64,000 nt of DNA from Antedon mediterranea (lineage: Eukaryota; Echinodermata; Crinoidea; Comatulida; Antedonidae), in contig NC_092671.1 of the NCBI RefSeq assembly GCF_964355755.1, forward strand, positions 38,829,304 to 38,893,303, read 5' to 3'. Every line of letters starts with the position of its first letter. Positions within the stretch are counted from its first letter, which is position 1. This document shows, in pieces, positions 25,547 to 37,454 of the stretch. A model generated the notes under the pieces. It made no database searches. It was not told the origin of the DNA and was given only the letters and a program-made list of their open reading frames with translations. Made by a program: the position numbers and the translations under genes.

Positions 25547-28500
25547 CTACTTGTCCGTTGGTAGGTTAAAATGCCAGCCTAACACTTGTCTATCAAATCC
25601 ACATGTAAACAGGTTTATGTTAGATGTTTCCTCATTCCAAGCTGTACAAGACACCATACGGTGATGACCCTACAGTGGACAAAAGCATACAATATATATT
25701 AACAAATTTATTATAGAGGGTAATCATCTTAAAGATGTATTGTTATGAAAAATAAATATTTATATCAGACTCTGAATAGGCCATTTTGCAGTGTTAATGA
25801 AATTATTCACTTCTGTAAGAAAAAAAATTAAAAATTAATTATTTCACTTATAAAAAGACAAACAAAATGTTTAAAGATGTATTTTCTCAATCCAGTTTTT
25901 GGTCAAATAAAAGTGAATAACTATTATATGACATTATAATGGCATATTAAAAAAAAAAAAAATTGAGGGGGGACAATATATCTTTATTGTTAACCAAAGA
26001 CCATTGTCTGACAGATAATTTGACTTTTTTTTGCTTTAAATTACAGTTTCTTGGGTAAATATTTTTTTTTTTCGATTCAATTTTTGGTCAAAGTGAATAA
26101 TTATTCCACGACATTAAAATGGCATAATCAACAAAAATATTTTTAAATAATCTATTTTCAGGGGGACAATATATCTTTAAACTTTATTTATGGAAGGTAA
26201 TTCTCTAGAATGTGCTTTTATAGTTTGAATATGATTGAACTCTGTATGGGAACAACATTAACCTCTAAGGTTATGCACGCCATAATGCGATATTATACTT
26301 GTACCTGTCTATTACTTCTTGGTAATCGTCCAATCCTTACGCCGTTTAAATCGTACAATCGGATGTGTCGGTTGTCATGGGGAATTGCTATCACATGACT
26401 CGTAGGTGAAATTGATAATCTAAGAAAAAACGTGAAATAAAAAATAAATACAATTTGTACACACACTTTGTACTTTGATACTTAATGTAGAAGATCTGAG
26501 TTAGAAGCAAAGAGGTTATATTAATTGGCTAGAGAGTGAACTCCAATGCACAATCACAGCATAAAAAGCAATTTATCTCTCTAGAATTTTTAATTATCAT
26601 CTCTATGAGTACTTACTTATTGACAAGCAAAGACGTTATAAAATTGGCTAGAGAGTGAACTCCAATGTACAATACAATACCTCTCTAGAATTTTAATTAT
26701 ACCTCTATGGTGAGTACTTACTTATTGACAGCAGAGTCTGTTCTTATCATGGCAATTGGTGTCCTCATATTTTTCAAATCCCACACTTTTACAGATCTAT
26801 CATCTGATCCACTTACTACTTTATCATTTGGAGCAAACGATGCTGAAGTAACAGCGCTGAACAGAAACAAGCATTTTATTATTTTTAGCAATATGCTTAA
26901 TAGGTCTAAAAGTTTTAATTATCAAAGCAATGGAATGTCTTAAGCTCTGTCTGTAATATCAAACTTTATGTGACAAAAAAATGTGATATGCCTATATATG
27001 GACATGATGATATCATATCACTACCATATTCCATATTGAACTATTTCAATTAATGACTGAATTTATGGCAAAAGTAAATTTATTAATAAATTCAAATAAA
27101 ACCCACTCTGTATGGCCTTGGAACACGTTGACAGAGTGAATGCTGCGATCTCTAAAGTCCCACAATCGGAATGTTGTGTCCGTTGACGAGGTAACGACCA
27201 GTCTCTGACTTGGATGAGTTGAACAATGAGTGAGGTCTTGATCATGGCCTGAAAACAATCATTTAATAACAAATCTGTAAATAAAAAAACTGGAAACTTG
27301 CAAGTGGTCGAGCGGTTAAGACAGTGGAAACGTAATTACATAGCCAAAACATCGGAGAGGGTTCGAGGCTCACTCGCTTCATGGTTCTTGTGGTAGAACG
27401 AGTCTTCTCTGATAGGTCCAGCTCATGTGCACTTTTAAGAACCTAGTAGATCTTTCGAGACAAGTAGGGAGTTACTCCGGTGTACAAATACATCACAGCC
27501 ACTGATCATAACTGAGGAGGCCACCCAGTATAAATAAACAATAAAAAATAACAAATAATAACTCAAAAAATTTAACTTTTCTTGAGGTTCAAACGATTTT
27601 AACATTTACCTGTTAGTGATTGTATTGTGGTTGATTTTTCAACATCATAAATATTAGCTGACCTATCCCATGATGCAGTTACGATCTGTTTGCCTCCCGC
27701 TATCCAGTCCGCTGCAATGACAACCCCAGTGTGCTCTCCGATGACACACTGCGCTGTCTTTACATATATGATGTTCTCACTGTCACCTAAAATATGAAAT
27801 TATTCACATTATTTACTTCCAACAGCGGTCAAATGGAGACGGGAAAACGAAACATTTAATATTACAGCCTGGTTCATGTGAAATGCCTCGATCTTCATCT
27901 TCAGGTACTGTAGTACAGTACCTATATATACCTACTTACTGCAGTAGTAATAAGAAAGAGGCAAGCATCAATTAAAGGTACAGTATAAAACTGCTGTGCA
28001 TTTTTTTAATTCTTTATATTGGGTATCCTCTTTAGTAAAAATAACTCAGAGGGCCCAGCCCAAAATCACAGTAAAATTACAAAATGATTTAAAACAAACA
28101 ACAATACAAAAACAATAAAACAAAGAATAAAATACCACCCCACCCACCTCACATTCTAAATAATTATTATAACATGACCAGAAGAAAACCAATTGAATAT
28201 AAATAAAGTCCATCAAAATCATAAGTTGTTGCGGAATAATAACATACCATCTTGGTCTTCTTTATCTGACCCATCCAGGTCATCTCCACTCGATGGATTT
28301 GACCTCTGTAAACAAATGTGTTATTATTATTCTTTATTCACCAATGGCAGATTGGAGAAAAGAAAAATTGCTTTTGCTAATCAAGGGTTTGTCCCATACT
28401 AATAAATACATTGTATACAGAACAATGGCAATAGAAATACTTTTTAAATTTTTGTAAGGGCATGTGGCGCAGTGTGTTGGACGTTCGACTACCGATCGTG

Positions 28501-31500
28501 AAATTCGAGGGTTTGAATCCAACTCTCTCTCCATTGCTTGTATCCCTTAGGCAAGACACTTTACTTACGTTTGCCTCTCTCCAGCCAGGTGTATAAATGG
28601 GAACCTGGTTAGATCAAGACACAACTTTGTCTTACTTAGATTACTAGCTGCATTATGGGAGTATGTTTCCATATGTGTTTGATCCCAAAAAATGACTGGG
28701 GTAATAATGTTCAGCGCTTAGAGGTTTCATAACACTAGGCGCTATATAAATCCAAGATATTATATTATTATTAATACATAGCAATGAAATGAACATAATA
28801 AATAAAGGTAACATGAGAGAACTAGAACACCTAGTTCATAGAAAAAATGATTACTTGGGTATATTTACATTTCCTTCTGATATTTGAGATGCAACAGGTA
28901 GGCTAACTGTAGACTTCCATACATGAGCTGTGCTATCACCAGAAGCTATAAACAAAAGGAGATCAGCATGTGCTGAATTTATACTTGTTTTTTTGTTTTT
29001 GTTTGTATCTGTTTTTGTATCTCAGAGCATGGACCTATAAATAATTTATAGGTCCATGCTCAGAGCAAACATAATTGATTTGTTTATTTTATATGCAAAT
29101 GAATATAAATTAAAATAAAGTATAATTAAATTTTCCACTGATGAATGAATTAATATTTTAAACAACAGAAGAAGCACAGCCAATAACTAAAATGCAATAT
29201 TTAGCATAATGTAGTAGAGATAGCACTCTACAGTATATCTCCAAAACTTGGTATGCTTCTCATGTACTATTCATTTTTGGTGCTTCTGGGACAATATGTC
29301 ATCTGTTATACTTACAAACTACTTCTTAAGAAAAAGATTAACCCCAGATTAATTAATTAACTTCTAAATTAGGTCTGAGCAGTGATACTGTTGTTGGTCA
29401 AACACTGGACACAGCTGACCACTAATGATATCTATATTGACCACCTACGTACCTGTTAGGACAAGTGGTTCTTTAGGATGAAACCGTATTGAATTTACAG
29501 ATCCACTATGGCCAACATATTGCAACAAACATGTTCCCGTTTCTATACTCCACAGGCGAGCTGACCGATCTAATAGGAAATATTAATATAGACATTTTTT
29601 ATACAGTACTATATATATATGTAGTTTTAAAATTATTATACAAAAAAAGTGTAAAGACACCAAAGATAATAATTGTATTGTCAGTAAGTCAGTTTTCATT
29701 ATATATTTCATTCGTATATTTGTTCAATTTATAACTGCAATACACTGCAAGAATATTAAATTGATATGGATGAGGTAATTTAAATTAAAAATAATGTTTT
29801 CTATTCTGTTTACACGTCTGTAATAAAATGAACAAATTAATGTGTTTTATTCTATAGATGTTTATATTCAAACAATTTAATGAAATATAAAAAAAAGAAG
29901 AAACCTAAACTACCTACCGGCCGAGGCTGTTCCAAGAACTGGATTCTCCCCCTTTGACACGCTCACCTCCCATACCCCATCTTGGTGACCTTTGTATGAC
30001 CTTACAAGTTGACCTAATGACGTACTACTTGGACCTTTGAAGCTAAATACATTCTACAAACAAGAATATATTTATCAAAATTTATTCCAAAACTCACATA
30101 TTATTTCAACAATTTCATAACAAGTTTAATCCTAAATTCATACATACTGTTACTATTAATAAACAACAACAAAAAAAGAATTAGAAATGGTTTAATCTAG
30201 TGATTTTTAATCTGGTTTCTATGGTGATATCTAGGTCAGTAGCATAACAGGTGATTTACAAGTTTAGTTACCTTTCCAGACGCAACCCTCGATTTAGGAC
30301 GAATTAATTGACTAATCTGATTGGATGCTGAAAAATATAAAATAAGAACATTGTTGAACACAACACACAAACATTTGAATAACAACATTTAACTTTGGAC
30401 CTAAATTATTAATCTATCAATCAGACCTGCCAACACTACAGGCTAATATTTAATAATGTTACTGCATGAATGACAACACCTACTTAAAGTGTATCAATCA
30501 AAGATTTAATTTAACAGTCTAGAATAAATCATTAAATTTTAATATAATTTGGCATTTACCATTGATTTCAATAACAAAATTTAATCAGAACCTAAACATT
30601 CAATATGTAATTTATAATTTAACATGTTGTAATAGAATACACTACGCAACAGATTGCATGTTAGTGCTATCAAAATTAATATCATGAAAATCAATACAGC
30701 GTTATAATGTAATATTAATAAATATATTATGTACACAAACAATTTTTATTATAAACATGTAGAAATTGTCCTACACAAGAAATCGATTAGAGAATGAAAT
30801 ATATGAGCTAGGTCAGTCAGTGATCCACTATTGCTACAATCAATCAAAATGTATTAAATATAATATTTAGGAGACACGATTATAATAAAAACAAGTTTAA
30901 TTGTTAGTACAGACTATTGAAATGTTTACATAGTTGGCCATTGTGTATGCAATTTGTTTCTGTAAACTTTAGAGAGATAACAATAACTTAACATCATGTG
31001 AGTTTATGATGTTTCAGATACTGGGACCAGTATGCTGTTTGCATACTATTAATATTTAAACAATCAAATCAAATTAATTATAAAATATAAATAATTATTT
31101 AAAAATATTGTCCCCCAAAAACATGAAAAATGAAGATTAATAAATCAGCAGTTTTAATAAAGTTATTCACTTCTGTAAAAAAAAAACCCCACAAATAATT
31201 ATTTCACAGTTTATAAAAAGACAAACGGTTAATATTAACCAAAAACCATTATTTTTTGCTTTAAAATTAAATTTACATTTTTTTAGGTAAATTTCTTTTC
31301 CATCCACTTTTTGGTCAAAGTGAATAACTATTATGTGACATTAAAATGACTTATTCAACAAAAAGTTTAAAAAAAATTATTTTTCAGGGGGACAATATAT
31401 CTTTAATCATTTTTTTCAGTAATTTTCCTTTTGGATTTAATAATTAAAAATATATATACTGTATATGGATTTTGGTTAAAGTGTTTGATATTTCTTCTGT

Positions 31501-34119
31501 AACTCCACTGGTAACAAATATGATTTATCAATCATACAGGAAAATACTTATGCTTCTAGATCTTGCTTAATAAAAGGTACTGTATACAGAATGGGGCTGT
31601 AAAACAAACAAGTTACAGTACCTTTGGACTTAACCTTAGTGTTACCATCCACGTCAGTACTGACACCGTCTGTACGTCCAAGCTGAGCAGCCTCTAGTTT
31701 CTCAGTCAATGCTTCAACTTTATCTTGCACTGTAACAAAACAAACAAAATCGTTTAAAAAAAAATCTTCTTATAAAACAATTAATAAACTAATGTCTGTA
31801 AAGCTCTGTCTACAGTATCAAACTTTATGTGACAAAACAATGTGATGTGCCCGTATATGGACATGATGATGTCATATCACTACCATATTTGGGGATATCA
31901 CTACTACTACTATTTGGACACATCACACTTTTTTTGTCAAACTAGTTTGATAGTGTACTGTAAACAAAGCTTTAGACTTTGCACATTGAAATAAAACATT
32001 AGTATGTACACATCATATATCTGTATTATAACATTAGGATGTCTACTTTACATTTTAGATGTACTGTATGTGCTTACGATTTGAGCATGTGCTTATATTT
32101 GATATTACGATGTGTTCTTGAAAATGGGTAGATCAAGACACAACTTTGCACTGATTAACTAGTTGTAGTATCTTTCCATACGTGTTTAATCCAAAAAATG
32201 ACTGGGGTGCGGTTTAGTTATATTTAGGAAGTAGTTCGGCTATGTTTTACACAAGGTGTGCCCAACTTATGTACAAAAAGAAATATCGAGACCGGGTAAT
32301 AATGTGACGCACTTAGAAGCAAAAAACACTATATAAGAACGAATATTATTATAATTTGAAGTTACCCTTGATATTGTATTATTGAGGTATATGTTGTGCA
32401 TACATTCTGAGCATGTGCTTATTTAACATTACTGATACATCAAAACATGTATTTTTATTTTAGAATTTTGCCATTAACTCACTCTACTTATACACAAATA
32501 TTACCACGCTAAGGTTCACTGCTTATTTGCAATTATGACCATATTGTAAAAATCACAATCATATTTTTCAGGATTTAAAAATGTTTCTAAAAAATCATCC
32601 GACTAAAAACAAATAAATCAATAACCATAATGGAGTGATTATTGAGTGCATCATCACTTGGAAGAATATTGGAGACCGATAATTTGTCATTAATAATCAA
32701 AAACCATTTTGCAAAACTGCATAGATAGGCACCTTATCAAGAATAACTTATGGCGTAATGTGTTTTAGAGAATTATTTAAAGCACTCATAAATAATGAGG
32801 ATTAGTTGCCAATATTATTTTTTTAAAATTTATATTATACTATGTCAGTATCTAAACAGAAAAGGGTGAAGATGTTTATTTTAAATTACAGTATTGTGCA
32901 AAGATACAGTAAGGAAACTCATCACTGAGAAATAATTGAGCCTGTTAATGCTGTATTATTATTATTATTATTATTATTATATCAAAATTTATAAAGCGTC
33001 AATTCAAAGACCGAGGCACAAAATCAAAGGCGCTGGGCATGTTAGTGGTCGAAAAAATGAGTTTTGAGCAATTTTTTAAATAAGGCAACAGAAGAGCAGT
33101 GTTTAATTTGTGGGGGGAGTGAATTCTCAATCCAACACATAAGAATTATTTGAGGAAACAAAACTAGAGAATGAACTGGGCAACATCAAAGTAATGGGAA
33201 CAAGAAAATAGCCGATGTATCTCTTTAAAATTAGATTAATAATTAAATATTAGGAAAAAAAAAAAAATTCAGAACAGTACATTTTTAAAACTTACTTAGT
33301 GTCATATTTGATGCAGTAAATGAAATAACAATAACCCTCCTGACCCATGGTGGTGGTGAAAATGTGATGTGCCCATATATGGACATGATGATGTCATACC
33401 ACTGCCATATTTAAGCATATCACTACCATTATTTGGGCACATCTCAACTAGTTTGATAGTGTAGACAAAGCTTTAGAGTAGGACTCTCTTTAACAAACGC
33501 ATTTAATTAATACCACCCTCTAAATACAGTGAAGAGTGAGTGAGAGGCCGAGCGGTTAAGACAGTGGAACCGTAATTACGTAGCCATAACATCGGCAGGG
33601 GTTCGAGGCTCACTCACTCCATGGTTCTGGTGGTAGAACGAGTCTTCTCGGATAAGGACTATAAACCGTAGGTCCAGTGTACACATCTAGCTTGTGTGCA
33701 CTTTAAAGAACCTAGTACATCTTTCGAGACGAGTAGGGGGTTACCTCGGTGTACTAGTACATCACAGCCACTGATCAACAACTGGGACCCCTGTGAGACC
33801 AGTCTTTGACTGAAGAGGTTACCCAGTATAAATATATATTTCAATACGAGCCCAACAAGTCAACAAGGACATCTTTTAGAGTCAACCAGACAAATATTCC
33901 TTTCTTCAACAACTTACATGCTAAATTTTCTGCATAAACCCCCTCAAATTCATGCTCGATTTGCTCGAACAACTTCTGAAGTCTTGAGCGAATTTCAATT
34001 GGTAGAATGCTGTCATTTTCATAGACACGATGTCGAAGTCCTCCGTCTCTGGAGCTGTGTGAACGCCGGATTGAAAGCCGCTGTTTGCTAGCCTTTTTCA
34101 TGCTCCCTTCAGTAGGCAT
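25547..34119 (-). CDS. WDR37: WD repeat-containing protein 37
   Basis: A WD40 beta-propeller protein; in vertebrates WDR37 is known to pair with PACS1/PACS2. Twelve coding exons on the minus strand are 34119-33918, 31729-31622, 30327-30272, 30053-29918, 29569-29453, 28945-28855, 28303-28248, 27786-27610, 27248-27107, 26856-26722, 26419-26305 and 25669-25547. Phases join exactly to 486 codons including TAG, close to the roughly 494 residues of the human protein. The N-terminus (MPTEG, then SLP-type [17 protein letters not shown] and a coiled coil [17 protein letters not shown]) matches the family. The propeller repeats are clear: [63 protein letters not shown] with [22 protein letters not shown] and the closing FTCGFDRQ. 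An acid-rich linker sits at exon 7. The exon 7 acceptor that keeps the frame is ACAGAG/G rather than the ACAG two bases earlier. A 5'UTR acceptor (TTCAACAG) lies about 10 bp before the ATG. Confidence 0.96.
25729..25986 (+). mobile_element. MITE-2 copy 3
   Basis: Left end TTAAAGATGTATTGT, right end GGGGGGACAATATATCTTTA, internally shortened. It is in the last WDR37 intron and runs directly into copy 4. Confidence 0.8.
25988..26180 (+). mobile_element. MITE-2 copy 4 (5'-truncated, head-to-tail with copy 3)
   Basis: Starts in the middle of the family (GTTAACCAAAGACCATT) and ends GGGGGACAATATATCTTTAA. Copies 3 and 4 form a short tandem pair with a single shared left end. Confidence 0.8.
26941..27030 (+). 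mobile_element. MITE-1 copy 9 (left half)
   Basis: The left end TAAGCTCTGTCTGTAATATC and the body through ATATCACTACCATATT are present; the right half is missing. Between WDR37 exons 9 and 10. Confidence 0.8.
27299..27532 (+). mobile_element. SINE-1 copy 4
   Basis: A copy with head and tail: A box GTGGTCGAGCGGTTAAGACA, B box GGTTCGAGGCTC, tail CTGAGGAGGCCACCCAGTAT. It is antisense to WDR37, in an intron, 50 bp upstream of an acceptor. Confidence 0.9.
28455..28775 (+). mobile_element. SINE-3 copy 1 (tRNA-derived)
   Basis: The head has box A-like GTGGCGCAGTGTGTTGGAC and box B GGGTTTGAATCC. The body holds CTTAGGCAAGACACTTTACTT and AAAAAATGACTGGGGTAATA, and the tail GGCGCTATATAAATCCAAGA is followed by ATT repeats. 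This tail type is familiar from echinoderm SINEs (memory, not checked). Confidence 0.85.
29025..29061. repeat. Perfect 18-bp hairpin, one-base loop
   Basis: GAGCATGGACCTATAAAT is followed by A and then its exact inverse. No second copy is seen in the window. It is intronic in WDR37. Confidence 0.85.
31098..31406 (+). mobile_element. MITE-2 copy 5
   Basis: Left end AAAAATATTGTCCCCC, right end GGGGGACAATATATCTTTAA, with TTGGTCAAAGTGAATAACTA inside. WDR37 intron. Confidence 0.85.
31799..31974 (+). mobile_element. MITE-1 copy 10
   Basis: A full-length copy with TA on both sides, ends AAGCTCTGTCTACAGTATC and GTAAACAAAGCTT, and one perfect CArG box, CCATATTTGG. WDR37 intron 1. Confidence 0.9.
32110..32350 (+). 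mobile_element. SINE-3 copy 2 (5'-truncated, interrupted)
   Basis: Shares GTAGATCAAGACACAACTTTG, AAAAAATGACTGGGGT and the tail CACTATATAAGAACGAATATTA with copy 1. About 85 bp of unrelated sequence interrupts it after GACTGGGGTG. Confidence 0.75.
32955..33110. repeat. ATT microsatellite plus probable retroelement 3' end
   Basis: A run of ATT triplets is followed by TTTATAAAGCGTCAATTCA and AAAGGCGCTGGGCATG. This arrangement is typical of inverted SINE/LINE tails. Family not identified. Confidence 0.4.
33358..33475 (+). mobile_element. MITE-1 copy 11 (left end missing)
   Basis: Starts at AATGTGATGTGCCCATATAT and ends GTGTAGACAAAGCTTTA. One perfect CArG box, CCATATATGG. WDR37 intron 1. Confidence 0.85.
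33533..33832 (+). mobile_element. SINE-1 copy 5 (best preserved)
   Basis: A box GAGGCCGAGCGGTTAAGACA, B box GGTTCGAGGCTCACTC, full body and tail GACTGAAGAGGTTACCCAGT. It lies only about 85 bp downstream of the WDR37 first-exon donor, antisense to the gene. Confidence 0.92.
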
Positions 34120-34130
34120 TTCGAATCTGT

Positions 34131-34837
34131 TGAAATTAAAGTTTATTAAATAAAATGAAAGTCTGAATGACTAAAAATTAGTATATAGACCTAGGCCTGA
34201 ATCTGTTTTGTCATTGTGGTTGTTTAAAAATAAAAAAACAAATTTCTCTCACTGGAATTAATAATAACGTCTAATAATTCTTAATAAATATTAAAGATAG
34301 ATTTACACTTAGTTGACAGACTTCCCCAAAACAATAGTGGTCTAGCAAAAAACTACATTTCCATTTCTGCCCTATCTACACTGAAATGTTGTGATTTACT
34401 AGGAGGCCTAGCCTAGCTAGTGCCTAGAACTGATGAGAGGGAGGTCTCTATGCGGTCACCCTCTATATGCCTGCAGCCTAGCCTAGCTTTAAAAGGGTTA
34501 CAACCGCAGAAAATGATACTTGCCTGCCGCAAAACGCAATACGATTAGAATATAATATTTATATCAAACAAAAGAATATGAAAAGGTGCTGTTCCTAAAT
34601 CAACTTATCACGATCTTGTTCCATCATCATCCATCATAAATAAATAGATTTGATGAAGATGAAATCGTCGTGTGTCATATCACAAAAAAACAACCATAAC
34701 CTTGTTTTTCTAGATAAAGATGGCTCCCTCAACGATTCTAAACCTCATTAACTTTTTTTTGTGATAATTGTTTTTCTGAAACACTAGAAAACGAGTGTGC
34801 TGCCCTCTATACGAAATAGATAAACAAAATATTAAAA
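34131..34837 (-). promoter_or_regulatory. WDR37 5' flank / probable promoter region
   Basis: Upstream of the WDR37 ATG exon and between it and the next minus-strand exon. Holds small GC-richer patches (GCCTGCCGCAAAACGCAATACG at about 34520) but no TATA box that I can defend. Assignment is by position only. Confidence 0.3.
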
Positions 34838-35893
34838 CTAATAATATACAGTACTAACAATTATTATCAGTGAAATGTCTCTAATAAATAATAATAATTT
34901 ATTTTGCTTTCCCAATAATTGGGATCTTCGAGTTCTTTGATTAAAATACATATGAGATACAGGAATAGATACTTCTACAGTATACACATCTTGTTCTCTG
35001 TCAGTGTCATATACCGTCCATCTTCCATTTACTCTGCACACAATTATAATTATATAACATAATCTTTGACTGATGGAATTTTGTTCCAACCGCCCCCCCC
35101 CCCCCCTCCCCACCCACTACAGTATTGAGTACAAACCGATATCGTTATTATTCCAATCACCAACATTAATATGGTAGTTAATTATTAGATTTATATCATA
35201 GCTGGAAATCAATTAATTGCATACCATAAACTCCATTCTTTTGCCATTTGATCTGGTTATGATCTTGAATTGTATGCCCTTGATGACCCCTGACCTATTT
35301 TATGGATTTATTATCAACATCACAGTTGCCTCCTATTATTTCTAAATTCTAAAATTTATATTTTTTATGTCTATTTAAATTACCAATATAATTATTACAA
35401 ATTTGAATTATATTATCCAAAAAAAATGTCAATACATTAAAAAAACTGTGAAGAAATTATCGGCTAGAAATAAATCATAAAGCGAAGCACAGCACTGAAG
35501 GCATTAAATATTGAAGTTGACTGTGTGATAACACAGCTCATCCTAAACCAACGGTATCAAAACACCCTAAAGGTCTTTGACCAATAGAGCATGCTCACAA
35601 CACCAATTTCAGTCCGTACTTATATGTTTTAAGCTCGGATATATCATTGATTATGCACACTAAACAATTATTTCTTCTAAAATTCATGTTCCGAATCATT
35701 TAGTATTACGGTACCTATTAACAGATAGCCAGTATGACGAGACGTTTTTACATAGCCCTCTGTCTATATTTAGTAACATTAATTTACTAGGTGACACAGC
35801 AAAGCAATGTGTTGTGGAGCATTCACTCCAAAGAGTAGGTTCGAGTTTATTAACAGTAATGTCATTATAGTTAAGGGTTAATTCCTCCAATAA
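34838..35893 (-). CDS. Unrecognised gene, last two coding exons
   Basis: Exon 35893-35715 has acceptor GTCTTAG and donor AATAG/GTACCG. Exon 35033-34838 has acceptor GTGTGCAG and ends in TAA. The join (AG + A) keeps one open frame across both, giving LLEELTLNYNDITVNKLEPT at the start, CSTTHCFAVSPSK, NVSSYWLSVNRVNGRWTVYD across the junction and VSIPVSHMYFNQRTRRSQLL. The codon content and splice sites make a real gene likely; I cannot name the family. The last 26 residues are AT-rich and Ile/Leu-heavy, so the true end may be earlier. It lies between WDR37 and the ADAR-like gene, on the same strand; upstream exons were not found between 35.9 and 39.9 kb. There is no evidence for a full-length product in the window. 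Confidence 0.5.
35089..35107. repeat. Poly-C tract
   Basis: A run of 14 or more C with flanking CCTCCCC, just upstream of the acceptor at 35034. Confidence 0.9.
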
Positions 35894-36187
35894 CTAAGAC
35901 AAACAGAACATGATATGCCTTTGTTGCAAATGCCATCCATATCATTAACTCACATCACCATCGATAAAAACTGTAAAATATGTAAATAAAACCTTTTAAA
36001 CTACAACTTTTTAAGCATTTTATCGTATTTTAACTTCCAAATTGTGTATACTTTTTAAACTTAAGATTTGAGCAATAATGTGTGTGTATTTTATTTTTCA
36101 ATTTTTTTTTCTTATATTTTATATATATCTGTTTTTAATTGTACTAATATATTTGCCAATCTTTAAGAAGAATTTCGGCTGTTGTTT

Positions 36188-36767
36188 ACCTCCGCCAAGG
36201 AGGTATATGTATGTGTTTGTTTGTTTGCAGGATTACTCAAAAAGTAATTACAAGATCTTTACTAAAATAAATATACAGATATGTGGTCAAGGACCATTAA
36301 ATTTAGGGACCATTTGGGATCATGGTCCCAATTCTGGACCATATTTTGAGTATACTGTTCAGACCTGCTAGTGTTAAAAGATAGGACAGAATTTTTCAAA
36401 AGCCGGCGAGCAGTCTTAAAGTAACAAGTAAACTGAAATTGCATTTTCTCGAGAACTACTTGTCCAAAAAACTTCATTTTTGTACAAGAGGCAAGAGTTA
36501 TAATTTGTGATTTTAAAACATAATTTGATTTAATGTGGACGTTTTTTGATGCGAGTTTTAAAAACCTATTTCTTTTCAAATTCACTCGTTTGATTTTCGT
36601 GTTGCTGTTCTATTGTTAGTCAACTGAAGCTATTGTTAATTGAAAGGCTTGTTACATAACCATTACACCAAACTCGCATACACATGCTTGCAGTGAAATT
36701 AGCCTAAATCACAAACAGCATTATTTTACATTAGGCGGAGGTATGCACTCTCGGAGTGGCTTTCTAG
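36188..36767 (+). mobile_element. Helentron-like non-autonomous element, family Z
   Basis: The 5' end is a palindrome, ACCTCCGCCAAGGAGGT, right after a T. The subterminal 3' repeat GGCGGAGGT (36734-36742) is the inverse of the first nine bases. Then come a hairpin (CACTC-TCG-GAGTG) and the terminal CTAG followed by T. This is the architecture described for Helentron/HINE rolling-circle elements: asymmetric terminal repeats, a 3' stem-loop, a CTAG end and insertion between two Ts. The 580 bp have no coding capacity that I believe. Confidence 0.75.
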
Positions 36768-37293
36768 TTTTATATGATAATGGACAAATAAAGCTTTACA
36801 CTATTCAGTATGACTGTAGTCTAGACTCTACTAGGATCTTCTAGGCCTTATTCACCAATCACACAACCATCATTGTAGTATTATGCTTACATCTTTTTTT
36901 TATAACATTTATTTATTATTTTATCTCTCATAACAGGTGTCTAATTAAAGAATTTAATGCTGTGGGTATTAGCATTGACAAAATACCAAGATGATTATTA
37001 ATACTTTAAAAGGTTAATGTCTATTTTAGTCCTTATTGTTTGAAGTGTCTGTTGTGTGATATGACAAATACTACGTCATCGTCAGTTTTAAACATTCTAC
37101 AATTACTTTCATCATTCAGCAGCATATTTTGAAAAATTCTAAGGATATATTTCAGTAGCCATATTCACCAATCACGGGTCAATCACATTTAAGTGAGATA
37201 TTTCTCTTCAATATTATTTCACAATAAGTATATAAGCACTTCCTTTAGATTAATTTAGCCAGGAGATATTATAACGGTAATTATTTCTCTAAG

Positions 37294-37454
37294 GGCCAAT
37301 TTACAAATAGGAGCGGTAAATGTAAGTGGAAAACCATGTAGCTTGTCTATCTATATAACCGCCCGTCCGCTTAACGCTGCGTGTAAATGGTCATAAGGAA
37401 TAATATAGATTCTATATTTTTATTACCGTTACCGCTTGTCTGTGTAAATTGGCC
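37294..37454. mobile_element. MITE-4 copy 2
   Basis: Ends GGCCAATTTACAAATAGGAG and CTTGTCTGTGTAAATTGGCC. The interior AAATGGTCATAAGGAATAAT and AATATAGATTCTATAT match copy 1 at 15995 in inverse. Confidence 0.8.

Noticed and set aside
33541-33625. tRNA gene suggested by strong A and B boxes
   Set aside because: No cloverleaf closes and the sequence continues into a shared SINE body; the same is true for the copies at 1909, 27299 and 45335.
36262-36585. 107-codon minus-strand frame
   Set aside because: Lies inside the family Z mobile element and has no domain or splice context.
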